From assembly GCA_013399875.1 (NCBI GenBank), contig VXAZ01003463.1, forward strand, positions 148,968 through 212,967: DNA of 64,000 bases, given 5' to 3'. Below, in pieces: positions 46,741-58,100 of the stretch. A program made the position numbers and the translations under genes. The DNA comes from Gymnorhina tibicen. Lineage: Eukaryota > Chordata > Aves > Passeriformes > Artamidae. The notes under the pieces were generated by a model, which had not been told where the DNA came from, made no database searches, and was given only the letters and a program-made list of their open reading frames with translations. Numbering within the stretch: the first letter of the stretch is position 1; each line of letters starts with the position of its first letter.

Positions 46741-49329
46741 CAGCCTTGGAGTCAGAGCTTCCTAGAGCTCATTTAATTGTTCAAACTGTATTGGGTATTT
46801 TTCCCCAATTCTTCACACTCTGCTTTACTTCCTTTTTCCCCTTTACCTTATGTTTGATTTCCTTTTCCATCCACTTTCATACAAAAATAGAGACATAAAA
46901 ATAGAAGCAAAGAGAGGAAGAAGCAGAATGATAAAAACCCAAGGAAATTAAAAATATACAAACTGAAGGAATGAAAAAATTGTCGAATATTTACTACACA
47001 GTTTTATATGAGAAAAGTAGCTTCAAAAGTGACTTCCAGTACTGAATTGGAGCTTAATTCCAAAATGTGGCTCTCCCTCTGTCAGGTTTGGACGAACCCA
47101 AGGAATAAGTGGAATAAAAATGACCTAAACTGACAAATCTTTTTCTTTTGTGTCCATCAATCTACCAACTTGCTCAGCTGTCATTGTGTTTTACCTCACA
47201 AATGTGTCATGCTTGGAGGCCTCAGTCCATAAATTATCCCTGGAAAGGGGCCATAAATTATCAATCCACGCATTAAATAATCTTTGCTTTATCTGGAACT
47301 GAGTGAGGCTCTTGAGTGTGAGGTGGCTGGACTGAGTAAAGGCTCACTCAGCAGCTGAGCCTGGCCTTTCTAGGCAGCTATTTTGGGTGCTCTGACTCAC
47401 CTGGAGCTTCCTGTTTCACATTGGCTGTAAGGAGGAATTAGGGAGCCTAAATTTAGAAGCTGTTGACATGAAGGGAAATGGAATGTCAGGACTGCAGGAT
47501 ACGGCAGCTCAGGGAAAACCGATGGCTTCACTCCTGGTGTGCAGCATCCCTGGCTTGCAACAGAGCAGGGAATGCTGAGCATGGAGAAGGTTCTGGGCCC
47601 TTGGAAATGCCGAGCTCTGGGGTCTCACAACCTTCCCTCTCCTTGGAAGAACCTGAATTTCTCCTTGAGCCTGAATTTCAGACACTGCCGTGCTGTCCTT
47701 CGGGCTCCACCCTCCTCCATCCCAAACTTTCCAGCTCCTGGGATCAGCATTGAAAAGGAAAACCGGGAATTTAAACTGTGGGGACTGGGGATGGGGGGTT
47801 CCAGGTCTGACTGCAGAATGTGCTCTTCCAAAACATTTTTCCAAGACCCCATATCCTCACGTTCCTTGAAACTGAGCCAATTAAGACCATTAAAAGCTGA
47901 GGCTGGAGGAGGTTTTGAGGTCACTACGTACAGCTCCTGCTGCCTCAAGCGTTGCTCATCAGAATTTGCATTTATTTCAGTCATTCTCCCTCCAGGAGCT
48001 GCCTTTGCTCTGAGGTTTTCTCTTGCTGTTCACACCAAACACAACTTGTATCACTTCTGCTTTTTAAAGACCTGCTTTAAGGTCCCCAAAATAAAAGTTT
48101 CTTATTTATTTTGCTTTTTAGGTTGGCTATTTGTGTTGAGTTGAGATAACCTTTCTTATGTTATCTTCAGGATAGGGTGCTGGAAACAGTGGAGTTGCTT
48201 GGAAATTTTCTATCTAGTAACATTATGAATAATAATAATTATTTAAGAGCATGAGCAAGTGGCCAAGGATTTTGCAGAGTGCTGCTTGTTCTCCCAAGGA
48301 ATCTGGATGGATCAGAGCAGTGCAGAGTCAGGCAGTTGCTGCACAGAAGGTCACAGCCCTGCTGATCCAAGTGGGATCTTTTAATAGGGACTGCTGTGCA
48401 TTTTCAGGTTGCCAGCAGCCCCTGGCTGGCCCTTGGCACAGGAAGGGATTTGTCTCTGAGCAACTGGGATGTTTTCTCCTCGTGCTGAACGAAAAACGAA
48501 ACAAACCCAGAAGTGAATGTGAAAGTCCGTCCGTGAATAATGAATCTGTGTCAGATAAGCCGTGGCCTAATTTTCGGAGCTGAGCTTTGAGGAGTTTGGG
48601 TTGGGGCCAATTTCATGGGAGGTGTCACCGAGCCTTGTGAAATCTGATTGTACTTGTGGTTTCAAAGTCTTCCAGCTCTGTGATCTCTGATATCAAACCT
48701 GATCGTATTTTGTGTTGCTGCCCCCGGGTGAGCTGGGATGGAAATGTGTTACATCAGCTTGACTGCTATTGAAGCCCCTGTTAAAAATTTCTACAGCAAT
48801 TAACAACAGTTAGAACTAAGCCAATAACAGGCATTTTTTCCCCTATCAACCAAGATTAGGGATAAATCCTATAGATGGCCCATGGCCAAGCAGATATCAG
48901 ATTAAGAGTGCAGCTTTGTCAGTGTCTGGGAAGGGCCCAAACCCCTTGACAGAGCAGAGCCGTGGGGTTGTTGCTGTTCCCTGTGTCTGGTGGAGTTGGC
49001 AGTCGCACCACAGGCACAGAAAACCCCACGTTTGCTCCATCTGAGGACCAGGGGAGGAATTTTCACAATTTCTCCATGACTTCAGTGCTTTTGGGATCCC
49101 TGCCCTTTCCTGGGCTGGGCCCTGTGGTGGGGAACCAGAGCAAGGTGTGGCTCTTCAGAAGATGCTCCTGGGCAGAGCCGGGACCCTCCTGCTGCAAACA
49201 GGGCTGTTCCCCACAGGGAATTGCTCCTGATGCTTCTGGAGCAACACATCTGTGTGGGGAGGACCAAAAGGATATTTTTTTAAAATGCAGGATTGTAGTC
49301 AAAATGACCTGCTTCAAAAAACTTAAGAC
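46741..49329. other. Intergenic, no gene seen
   Basis: Ordinary DNA with AT-rich parts near 46.8-47.3 kb. Open frames near 47.5-48.1 kb lack domains. Confidence 0.45.
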
Positions 49330-50163
49330 AAAAAAAAAAAAAAAAAAAAAAAAAAAAGAAAAGGGAAGAAGGAAAGGACTTGGAANNNNNNNNNNNNNNN
49401 NNNNNNNNNNNNNNNNNNNNNNNNNNNNNNNNNNNNNNNNNNNNNNNNNNNNNNNNNNNNNNNNNNNNNNNNNNNNNNNNNNNNNNNNNNNNNNNNNNNN
49501 NNNNNNNNNNNNNNNNNNNNNNNNNNNNNNNNNNNNNNNNNNNNNNNNNNNNNNNNNNNNNNNNNNNNNNNNNNNNNNNNNNNNNNNNNNNNNNNNNNNN
49601 NNNNNNNNNNNNNNNNNNNNNNNNNNNNNNNNNNNNNNNNNNNNNNNNNNNNNNNNNNNNNNNNNNNNNNNNNNNNNNNNNNNNNNNNNNNNNNNNNNNN
49701 NNNNNNNNNNNNNNNNNNNNNNNNNNNNNNNNNNNNNNNNNNNNNNNNNNNNNNNNNNNNNNNNNNNNNNNNNNNNNNNNNNNNNNNNNNNNNNNNNNNN
49801 NNNNNNNNNNNNNNNNNNNNNNNNNNNNNNNNNNNNNNNNNNNNNNNNNNNNNNNNNNNNNNNNNNNNNNNNNNNNNNNNNNNNNNNNNNNNNNNNNNNN
49901 NNNNNNNNNNNNNNNNNNNNNNNNNNNNNNNNNNNNNNNNNNNNNNNNNNNNNNNNNNNNNNNNNNNNNNNNNNNNNNNNNNNNNNNNNNNNNNNNNNNN
50001 NNNNNNNNNNNNNNNNNNNNNNNNNNNNNNNNNNNNNNNNNNNNNNNNNNNNNNNNNNNNNNNNNNNNNNNNNNNNNNNNNNNNNNNNNNNNNNNNNNNN
50101 NNNNNNNNNNNNNNNNNNNNNNNNNNNNNNNNNNNNNNNNNNNNTTTTTTTTTTTTTTTTTTT
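49330..50163. other. Assembly gap (N at 49386-50144) flanked by poly(A) and poly(T)
   Basis: A 28-base A run (49330-49357) and a purine-rich segment precede 759 bases of N. A 19-base T run (50145-50163) follows. Open frames that cross the N run are artefacts. Confidence 0.98.
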
Positions 50164-51766
50164 GCTGAGTCATTAACAGCAGAAGGAATTTTTGTTTGCC
50201 TCGATGTTTATCAAAACAGAAAGTGGCTATCTCTAGCAGTGAATCATACCGGTTTCTCCTGACCTTTGGAAAGTGTCTGGTGCATTCTGAAGTCACCTGG
50301 TCGACGAGACAGAACCTCATTGATATGCACCATCAGTTTCTGGTGAGGTAAAACAAGAAACAAATTACTGCTCTGAGGAATATTTGGAGTGTGCTCACAC
50401 AAACGGAGCTACATCAGTCACCAGCATCCACTGAGCTTGGCTGATAAACCACCGGGTTTCCGCAGCCAGAAACTCAATCTGTGACTAAATGTTTGCTGTG
50501 GAGAGTTTGCCAAGCTCCAGTCATAGAAAAATATCAGTTGTGCAAGGGGAAAAACTCCAATAATGGTGAGAATAGGCCTCGCTGGGATGCCAGAGATGAA
50601 GGGAAAAGGGGAAGGACTGAACTGGCACCAGCTTTGGGAACATCTCGGACCCTTCCCTCCCCACACTGTAAGAATGAAATTGCAAATAAATGCCTGGGTG
50701 ACTGCAGTTCATGGAATGAGAGGGCCTGAGATTCCTCTTTTATCCTGCGTTCTCTAAGCATTCCAGGAAGCCAAAGAAGCTCAAATACCACCCATCCTCT
50801 GGCCTGCCCAAACATCTCAGCTTTCAGCTGAGGCCCAGTCTGAAACCATCTTTGGGAAAGTCTGGACTTTGGGGAAGGCTGGAGTCCTGGCTTTCCAGAA
50901 AGTGCTGGTGCTGGAGGAGGATTCCCAGCCCAGTGTGGTCTGTGTCACACAGGGACTGCCAAACTGGCAAGGCAGCCCTCGAGGAAAATGCACCCTAATG
51001 AACTTTGCCAGATCTGCAACTCCAGTGCTGTTTTAATATTTAATATGAAGGGGTCTGGGAAGCCCAGGGGAGAACAGAGGCTGAGCATTCTGCTTAGACA
51101 AAGTCTCTGTCCCGAAGAGCTTTATATTTAAATAGAAAAGACGGATAAATAGTGACAAGGAAGACACTCGAAGGAAATGGCATGAAGTCCATAGCAGAAT
51201 GCAGCACAGAAATATCCTGTAAATCCCGTTATCTCCTATGTCCTGCCCCAGAGTTTCAGCTACCAGCCCGAGAGTCAGTAAGTTCATCATTACTACTCCA
51301 GAGTTGTCGCTGTGTGCCCGTGGTAAAGAAAAGCCTTGACTACAAGCTTTGACTGTTGGTTTTTTGGAAAGACCAGGTTAAAACACTACTCCATAAAATA
51401 GAGTTAAACAGATTTCCCCATGTCCTGAGCGCAGGCGCCGCGCCAGCGGTTTATGACCCTAAAAGTCTCCGTGTTGTAGATTCTTCCCATGATCTGGCTG
51501 TGTTTTAATCTGTGTTTGTTTCGAGGAACCCTTGGTGGGTCCGTGGGTTATCTGCTGGATGGTCCAACAATCCCACCCGGAGCCGAGCCAGGGAACGTGG
51601 CAGCTGTGGCTCTTGCAGTGTTTCTTTCTGGGACACTCACGAAGTTCCTTGTTCACCCTAGGGATGAGGCAAGGTGGGAAATTTAAACCAAGGTGGTGCC
51701 TAGTAAAAGCAGGCTACTGGTGTTCAGAGGAAGAGTCTGGGCAGCAGCAGGAAGTCAGGGGGCTGC
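50164..51766. other. Downstream flank and possible 3' UTR of TNFSF8
   Basis: No separate gene is seen. On the TNFSF8 strand this follows the stop codon, so part is probably 3' UTR. A variant polyadenylation hexamer ATTAAA occurs on the minus strand near 51032-51037, but the true end cannot be fixed. Confidence 0.4.
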
Positions 51767-52164
51767 TCACATTCCATCGCCGTACCTCAAGACCCCGAGA
51801 ACGTTTTCGTTGGGGAGGGAAACGTCATTCAGGAACTTGGGGTGGTTCAGCGTTACTGATACTCGGTCCCGCACATTCAGGTGTGTCAAGTGGAGCTGGA
51901 GCAAGGTCTTAAAAGTCTTGTCTTGGCACGTTTCCGAGGCGCACAGCGTGGACAACGTCTGCCTGTCGACCCTGTCGTTCACCAGGAGCTCGATCTTGAG
52001 GTCGATGGGGCTCTTGGAGCAGTTGGGAAAGTGGAAGTTCAAGTGGCAAAAGATCAGGTAGAGGCCTTCCTCCCTGATCACCAGCTCGTGGCTCTTGCAC
52101 TGGATGGCCTCACAGACCCCCTTCTCCACCAGGCTCAGCTTGGAGCCGTTCACGGCGCTGGACA
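51767..52164 (-). CDS. TNFSF8: TNFSF8 exon 4: main TNF homology domain and stop
   Basis: The exon encodes 132 codons after the split Val, ending GVLRYGDGM and TGA (51767-51769). The acceptor is cttcccAG. Conserved blocks are GLYLIFCHLNF, SKSPIDLKIELLVN and PNENVLGVLRYG. It has six cysteines; three are roughly at human positions and three (two in GVCEAIQC, one in SETC) are additional. Confidence 0.95.
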
Positions 52165-55100
52165 CTGGGAAGGAAAGCAAAGGGGTGTTAACTCAGCTCC
52201 ACTGACCTCAGCTCAGCCCTAGGAGACTTCCAGCAGCGTTTCCTGCGGAAAGGAGAGACCTGCTCAGTGGTTTCCTGCAGGAACTCCAGGAAAACTCCCG
52301 GACAGACAGCTGGGAGCTCACACATGGATGCGGGGTATTAAAAATTCCAAGGGTTTACTCAGCCCTCGGGAAACCCAGGACAGAGAAACGCAAGAATGTT
52401 CATCTCCGTTATTTCCCCACTTGGCATTTGAAGGGAATTCACGGAGACGTACATTCCTGTATTTCCCATGTTCATGGGGATGGTACAGTTCATGGAGATG
52501 TACATTCCTCTGTGCGTGTGCAGAAGGTAAACCTTTTATTTCCTTTAATTTTTGTCAAGTTAAATAATTATAGTTTCTAGGGTCAGATAGGGGTTTGCCA
52601 ACTGCATTCCAGGAGGGCTACGGAATTTTTTTCCTATAAAATGTCCATTTAAATATATATAGGACATATTTAAAATTTTTTAGGATACAAATAAATATAT
52701 CTAGGACATACTAAAATTTTAAATTTAGATTTAAAATTTAAATATATATAGGACATATTTAAAATGTCCTGTGAAATGCCCATAAAAAATGCTATTTGCC
52801 ACTAAACCCAGTGTGAGTGACATGAGCAGCTCTTCAGACAGCTCTGAAATCTCTTCCCCAACTCTTTCCCCCCAGCCTGGACTCCCCACTGACCTCTCAT
52901 GTAGGCAGCAGCTCCTTTGTCTGGGACACGCTGTAGGATCCTCAAATAATCTTCAAAGGTGTTCCCTGAAGAGAACAACAGATTAACTCATTGCTCCTGA
53001 GCAATGTTTTTAATTTTTTTTTTTTTTTTGATACTGTAGAATTCAGTCAGCACTTGGTACCCCACTTCCAGCATGTAGGGTCTGGTTCTTACTCCTTGGC
53101 TGAGAATATCTGATCTGCCCAGGGAATTCAGAGCAGTGTCACTCAGCTGGGAAATCTATAACAACCTAAAGCTCTGGCAAATTGCAGCTTTCAGCCACGA
53201 ATCATTAAATTCCTTACCCTGCTTCTTAAAAATAGGAGTGATGGTTTTAAATTAAAAGAGTTTGGAATAGATACAAGCAGGAATTACAGCGAGGGTGGGG
53301 AGGCCCTGGCACAGGGTGCCCAGAGAAGCTGCCCCTGGATCCCTGGCAGTGCCCAAGGCCAGGCTGGATGGGGCTTGGAGCAGCCTGGGACAGTGGGAGG
53401 TGTCCCTGCCCATGGCAGGGGGTGGGATGGGATGAGCTTTAGGGCCCCTTCCAACCCAAAACATTCTGGGATTCTCTGATTCTATGAAACAGAAATCATG
53501 TGCAGGTAAGCTTAATTTAACCAGGTTATTTTTTGTGATGCAATTACAGAAAGCTTTTAAACATTTAAGTGGGACATACTTCTGAAAATGGCTCTTTGGG
53601 TGCTTTTGGAATTGTTGCTCTGTTGCCTCGCAGTTAAAATGTGGATTTCACCAGGACTTTAGGTTGTTCATATTATCCTAGAGTGGTTTGGGTTGGAAGG
53701 GACCTTAAAACCCATCCCATCCCACCCCTGCCATGGGCAGGGACACCTCCCACTGTCCCAGGGTGCTCCAAGCCCCGTCCAGCCTGGCCTTGGACACTGC
53801 CAGGGATCCAGGGGCAGCCACAGCTTCTCTGGGCACCAGGGACCCGAAAGCTGCTGCTGGAGGGGCCGAGCCGGCCCCGCTGCTGCCCCGCTCCCCCCGC
53901 ACATGCCGAGGGCACGGCCCGCCCGCCCCAGCCCCGCGGCTCCGAGCCCAGGGCAGCCGCGTCCCGGGAATGCCCCAAAGCCAAAGCGCCGGGACGGGGA
54001 AGTGCTGGGGCTGCCCCGCCACAGCCGAGCGGGGACGGCTCCATCCCACGGGAGCTGCTGCATCCCACGGGAACCGCTCCACCCCGCGGGGCACGGGAGC
54101 TGCTCCATCCCACGGGATGCAGGAACTGCTCCATCCCACGCGACGCGGGGACTTCCCTCCCATAGCCTCGGGGGACGGCTCCATCCCACGGGACGCGGGA
54201 TCTGTTGTTCCCTGCCACCGTCTCGGGCACTGCTCCATCCCACGGCCACAGGAATTGCTCCATCCCAAGGCCGCGGGGACGGCTCCATCCCACGGCCGTG
54301 CCCGGCACTGCAGGCGGCCGCGCCGCACCGAGGAGCCGTGTTCCATCCCCCGCATCCCCGCACCGCATCCCGGCACGGCATCCCTGTGATCCAGTTCCTG
54401 CATCCCAGACCCTGCTCCCCACTTCTCCCTCTTGCATTTCACCTCCTTTTTCATCCACATTCCCGCCTTCCATCTCCTCTGCAAGGTCTTCCTCCTCTCA
54501 CCATGCTGGATGTTCAGTTAATGGCACTGATTATCCATCCCTGGCAGTGTCCAAGGCCGAGTTGGATGGGAATTGGAGCAACCTGGGATAGTGGAAGGTG
54601 TCCCCGCCCATGGTAGGGCGTTGGAACGAGATGGTCTTTAAGGTCCCTTCCAACCCAAACCAGTCTGGGATTCATCCCCTGATTCTGTGACTCTTCCTCC
54701 TTTATTCTGCATAGCCCAGAGTCGGTGCTGCCCCCTGAGCCCACAGGGAACGGACACACAGACAAGATATGGATTCAGGAAAACAGCGCACATCCCGGTG
54801 CTGCAGCCTGACAGGTGAAAGGTTATTTCTCCTTGCATTTGCTCTCCTTTACATCTCCTGGCCCTGCTGTGGCTGTGCAAGTGCACAGGAGCTCAGATGG
54901 CAAATTGGGAATTTTCTGTGTTTCCGTCCACAGCTGAACACCAAGAATAAAGCAGGAAGGAGTTTCAGTAAAGCCTTATCAAATTATACTCCTCCTCCCA
55001 GGGTACACAAAACTCTGAAGTTTTCCTGAGACTCAGTTTATAAAACTGATATCACAATCCCTGACCCTACAAGGGTCTCTGAAGGACAAGCTAATGCATA

Positions 55101-58100
55101 AAACTAAGTCCTACCAAAACCTGAGATCGGATGCTGTGTGTCATGATCCTCACATGTCCCACTCTGCTCTGTGCTGGTGTGGCCTCACCTCGAGTCCTGG
55201 GGGCAGTTTTTGAGAGCCACAATATAAGAAAGATCTCAAGCTGTGAAGGAGTGTCCAAAGGAGGGACACGGGGGTGGGGAAGGGTCTGCAGGGGCCCGTG
55301 AGGAGCAGCTGAGGGCACTGGGGTTGCTCAGCTGGAGCAGCCCGAGGGCAGAGCTCCCCGGGGGCTGCAGCCCCTCCCGAGGGGCAGCTCCGATCTCTGC
55401 CCTGGGACAGGGACAGCACCCAGGGAACGGCTGGGGCTGGGCCAGGGCAGGCTCAGGCTGGAGAGCAGGGAAAGGTTCTTCCCCCAGAGGGTGCTGGGCA
55501 CTGCCCAGGCTCCCCAGGGAATGGGCACGGCCCCGAGGCTGCCAGAGCTCCAGGAGCGTTTGGGCAGCGCTGCCAGGGATGCCCAGGGTGGGGTTGTTGG
55601 TGTGTCTGGGCAGGGACAGGGTTGGACTGGATGATCCTTGGGGTTCCTTCCAGCTCAGGATATTCCGTGATTCCATGATTCTAACAAGAACTCTGTTTAA
55701 ATGCACAGTGGGATAAGGATCTTAGGCTTCATAAGATTCCTGAAACTGGGGGTAATGATAAGAGATTCAAATCTCCAGACTCTTGCTGTATCTACATGAC
55801 CTGATTTCTAAGGGGGTCTTGATAAGGAGGATGGATGAATCAGGGAGAAGCTGGTCCCACACCCAAGTTCCCCTGGCTGGAGGGGGTTGGTGTGGTGTGT
55901 ATTGCACCCTTTGCACTCTCCGTTGGAGACAGAGGCTGTGGAGATCTTGAAAAAATTGCAATATTTCTCTGATTTCAGTAGTTTAAAGACTTCTGTGGAG
56001 AGCAGGAGCTCACTGCTCTCCAAGAATGAGTAAGTCATGTACCAAAGTCCCTTCACCATCCTGGAAATCCCCGAAGAAAAACCAAAGCCTGCTTTCCTGG
56101 TGTTAGTCATGTCAATACAGCATTTTAGTGAGGGCACAGGCACTGCAGAGATGTGGAGATACGGCACAGAACGGGCAAAAACCCTCCTGGCCCTTATTTC
56201 CACTAAGGCTGTAGTGGTGATAACAAGTGCCTGGTCACACAACCAGCACCCCGAGCTCGCTCACACTCCGAGTGTCCTGCAGGAAAGCAGAGATTATTTA
56301 CAGAAATTCTGTGGCTTTTAGGGGGTTTACCCTCCAAAGGCTGAAAATCCCCTGCTGCACAAGCAGCCTTTGGAGGCTGCAGCCCTGCAAGCCCTGCCGA
56401 GCCAGCCCAAGCGCTGAGCCTGCCCAGAAACAGCCCAGAGCTGCCCCGACCCTGCTCAGGGTGTCCACGGCATCTCCAAAGAACTCCTCTCGCTGACCTG
56501 GCTGCACTTTGCATTTCCACAGCTGTACTTAATATTTATTGGTGTCAGCAAGTTTGGTGTGCCTGCGTTTAAACCATTTATTTGGTGACATCAGCCGCAT
56601 CACTCAGAAGGCAAATTATGGAAAAAAAAAGTTGTTTTAGAGAGACAGCTCTGGTCCTCGCTCTGCTGAGGCAGCTTTTAACTGTTTTCTACTTTTATTT
56701 CCCGAGTTAATTCTTCATTTCAGCTCAAGCCAAGAGAGGCTGAAATTACCAGGGCTTCAGGACTGATCGATGGATGTGCTCACATCACCTAACTGGCTTT
56801 GCACGAGTCACGGTGTAAATCGGAGGCAATCCCTCTGCAATCAATGGGATTAGCTGAGCTTCAAAATACTGCGAGGAGGAGGAAAGACAAAGCTACATTT
56901 GGGGTTAAGGACCAAGGAGACCACCCTGGTTTTCAGCAGATTTTCTGCTTCCAGGAAAGCTGCTGATAGGTGAGGGGTCTCAGTGGGAAGTCCTAAAGAA
57001 GATATCAGGACATAACTTATCTTTGTCTTTTTGACCCCTTCTACCACAGGATGGGCATCCAGAGGGTGCAGCCCCGAGGAAAAGAGCCTGACTGTTGCCA
57101 GGAGCTTCATGCAGCTTTTCCCCACTGAGCCAAGGGGGCTGGGAAGTGGGGCTGGGAAACGGGGCTGGGAAATGGGACTGGGAAACGGGGCTGGGAAATG
57201 GGACTGGGAAATGGGACTGGGAAACTGGACTGGGAAATGGGACTGGGAAATGGGACTGGGAAATAGATCTCAGAGAAGCTGCAGCTTCACTGACCCCCCA
57301 GGATTTCCCCCTGAGGTGCAGAATGAACCCCTGAGGTTCTCTCAGAGCATCAAAACACAGCGGCACCTTGCCCAGCCAGGAGGAAGCCAAGGGCTCAGGG
57401 ACACGAGGACACACGGGCTGCTGCCAGACAGGTCCAGGAGGATGTGACTGTGCCAGGGAAAGTTCTCTCTGCTAGCTGCCTCAGTTTCCCCACCTCTGAG
57501 ATGGGTCTGACAGGAACACCAACAAAGGGCACTGAAACCACGAGCTGAAAGTGGCTTTGTCAGCATGGAAGGTGCTGCTACCCAGACATGGAAAACCCCT
57601 CGAGTGGGGCTCCCGAGGCTTGTCCTGGTCCCAGCCATCCCTTGGTGACATTCCACTGCCGTGGGGGTGGCATCACCTCTGGCTGGGGGCTGAGTGTGGG
57701 CAAACACAGGAGCAAGGCAAAACTCTGAATTATTTTATGGGGTGAAGAAGTAAAAGCAGGCAACAAACAGCTTTTGATTCCTCTGTAACCCCGTGGATTT
57801 CAGTGCTTATGGAATTAGGCAAGCTGATGTCACACCTCTCTGTCAGCAAGCCAGAGTTATATATATATATATATGTGTGTGTGTGTGCGTGTATGTGTGT
57901 ACATATTTATATTTATATTTATATTTATATTTATATTTATATTTATATTTATATTTATATTTATAGTTATATTTATATTTATATTTATATTTATAGTTTT
58001 ATTTATTTTTATTTATATATTCATATATATNTTTATTTTTATTTTTACTATTTTTAATTTTTAATTTTAATTATTTTTATTTTTATTTTTGCACATATTT

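Noticed and set aside
48962..50320. 404- and 346-codon open frames on the two strands
   Set aside because: Most of their length is undetermined sequence (N).
53668..54616. Four overlapping open frames of 237-307 codons
   Set aside because: They are open because the DNA is GC-rich and repetitive, overlap on both strands, and run into CR1 sequence at both ends.
57095..57334. GTGKWDWE repeat protein
   Set aside because: Produced by a 13-bp minisatellite and open in more than one frame.
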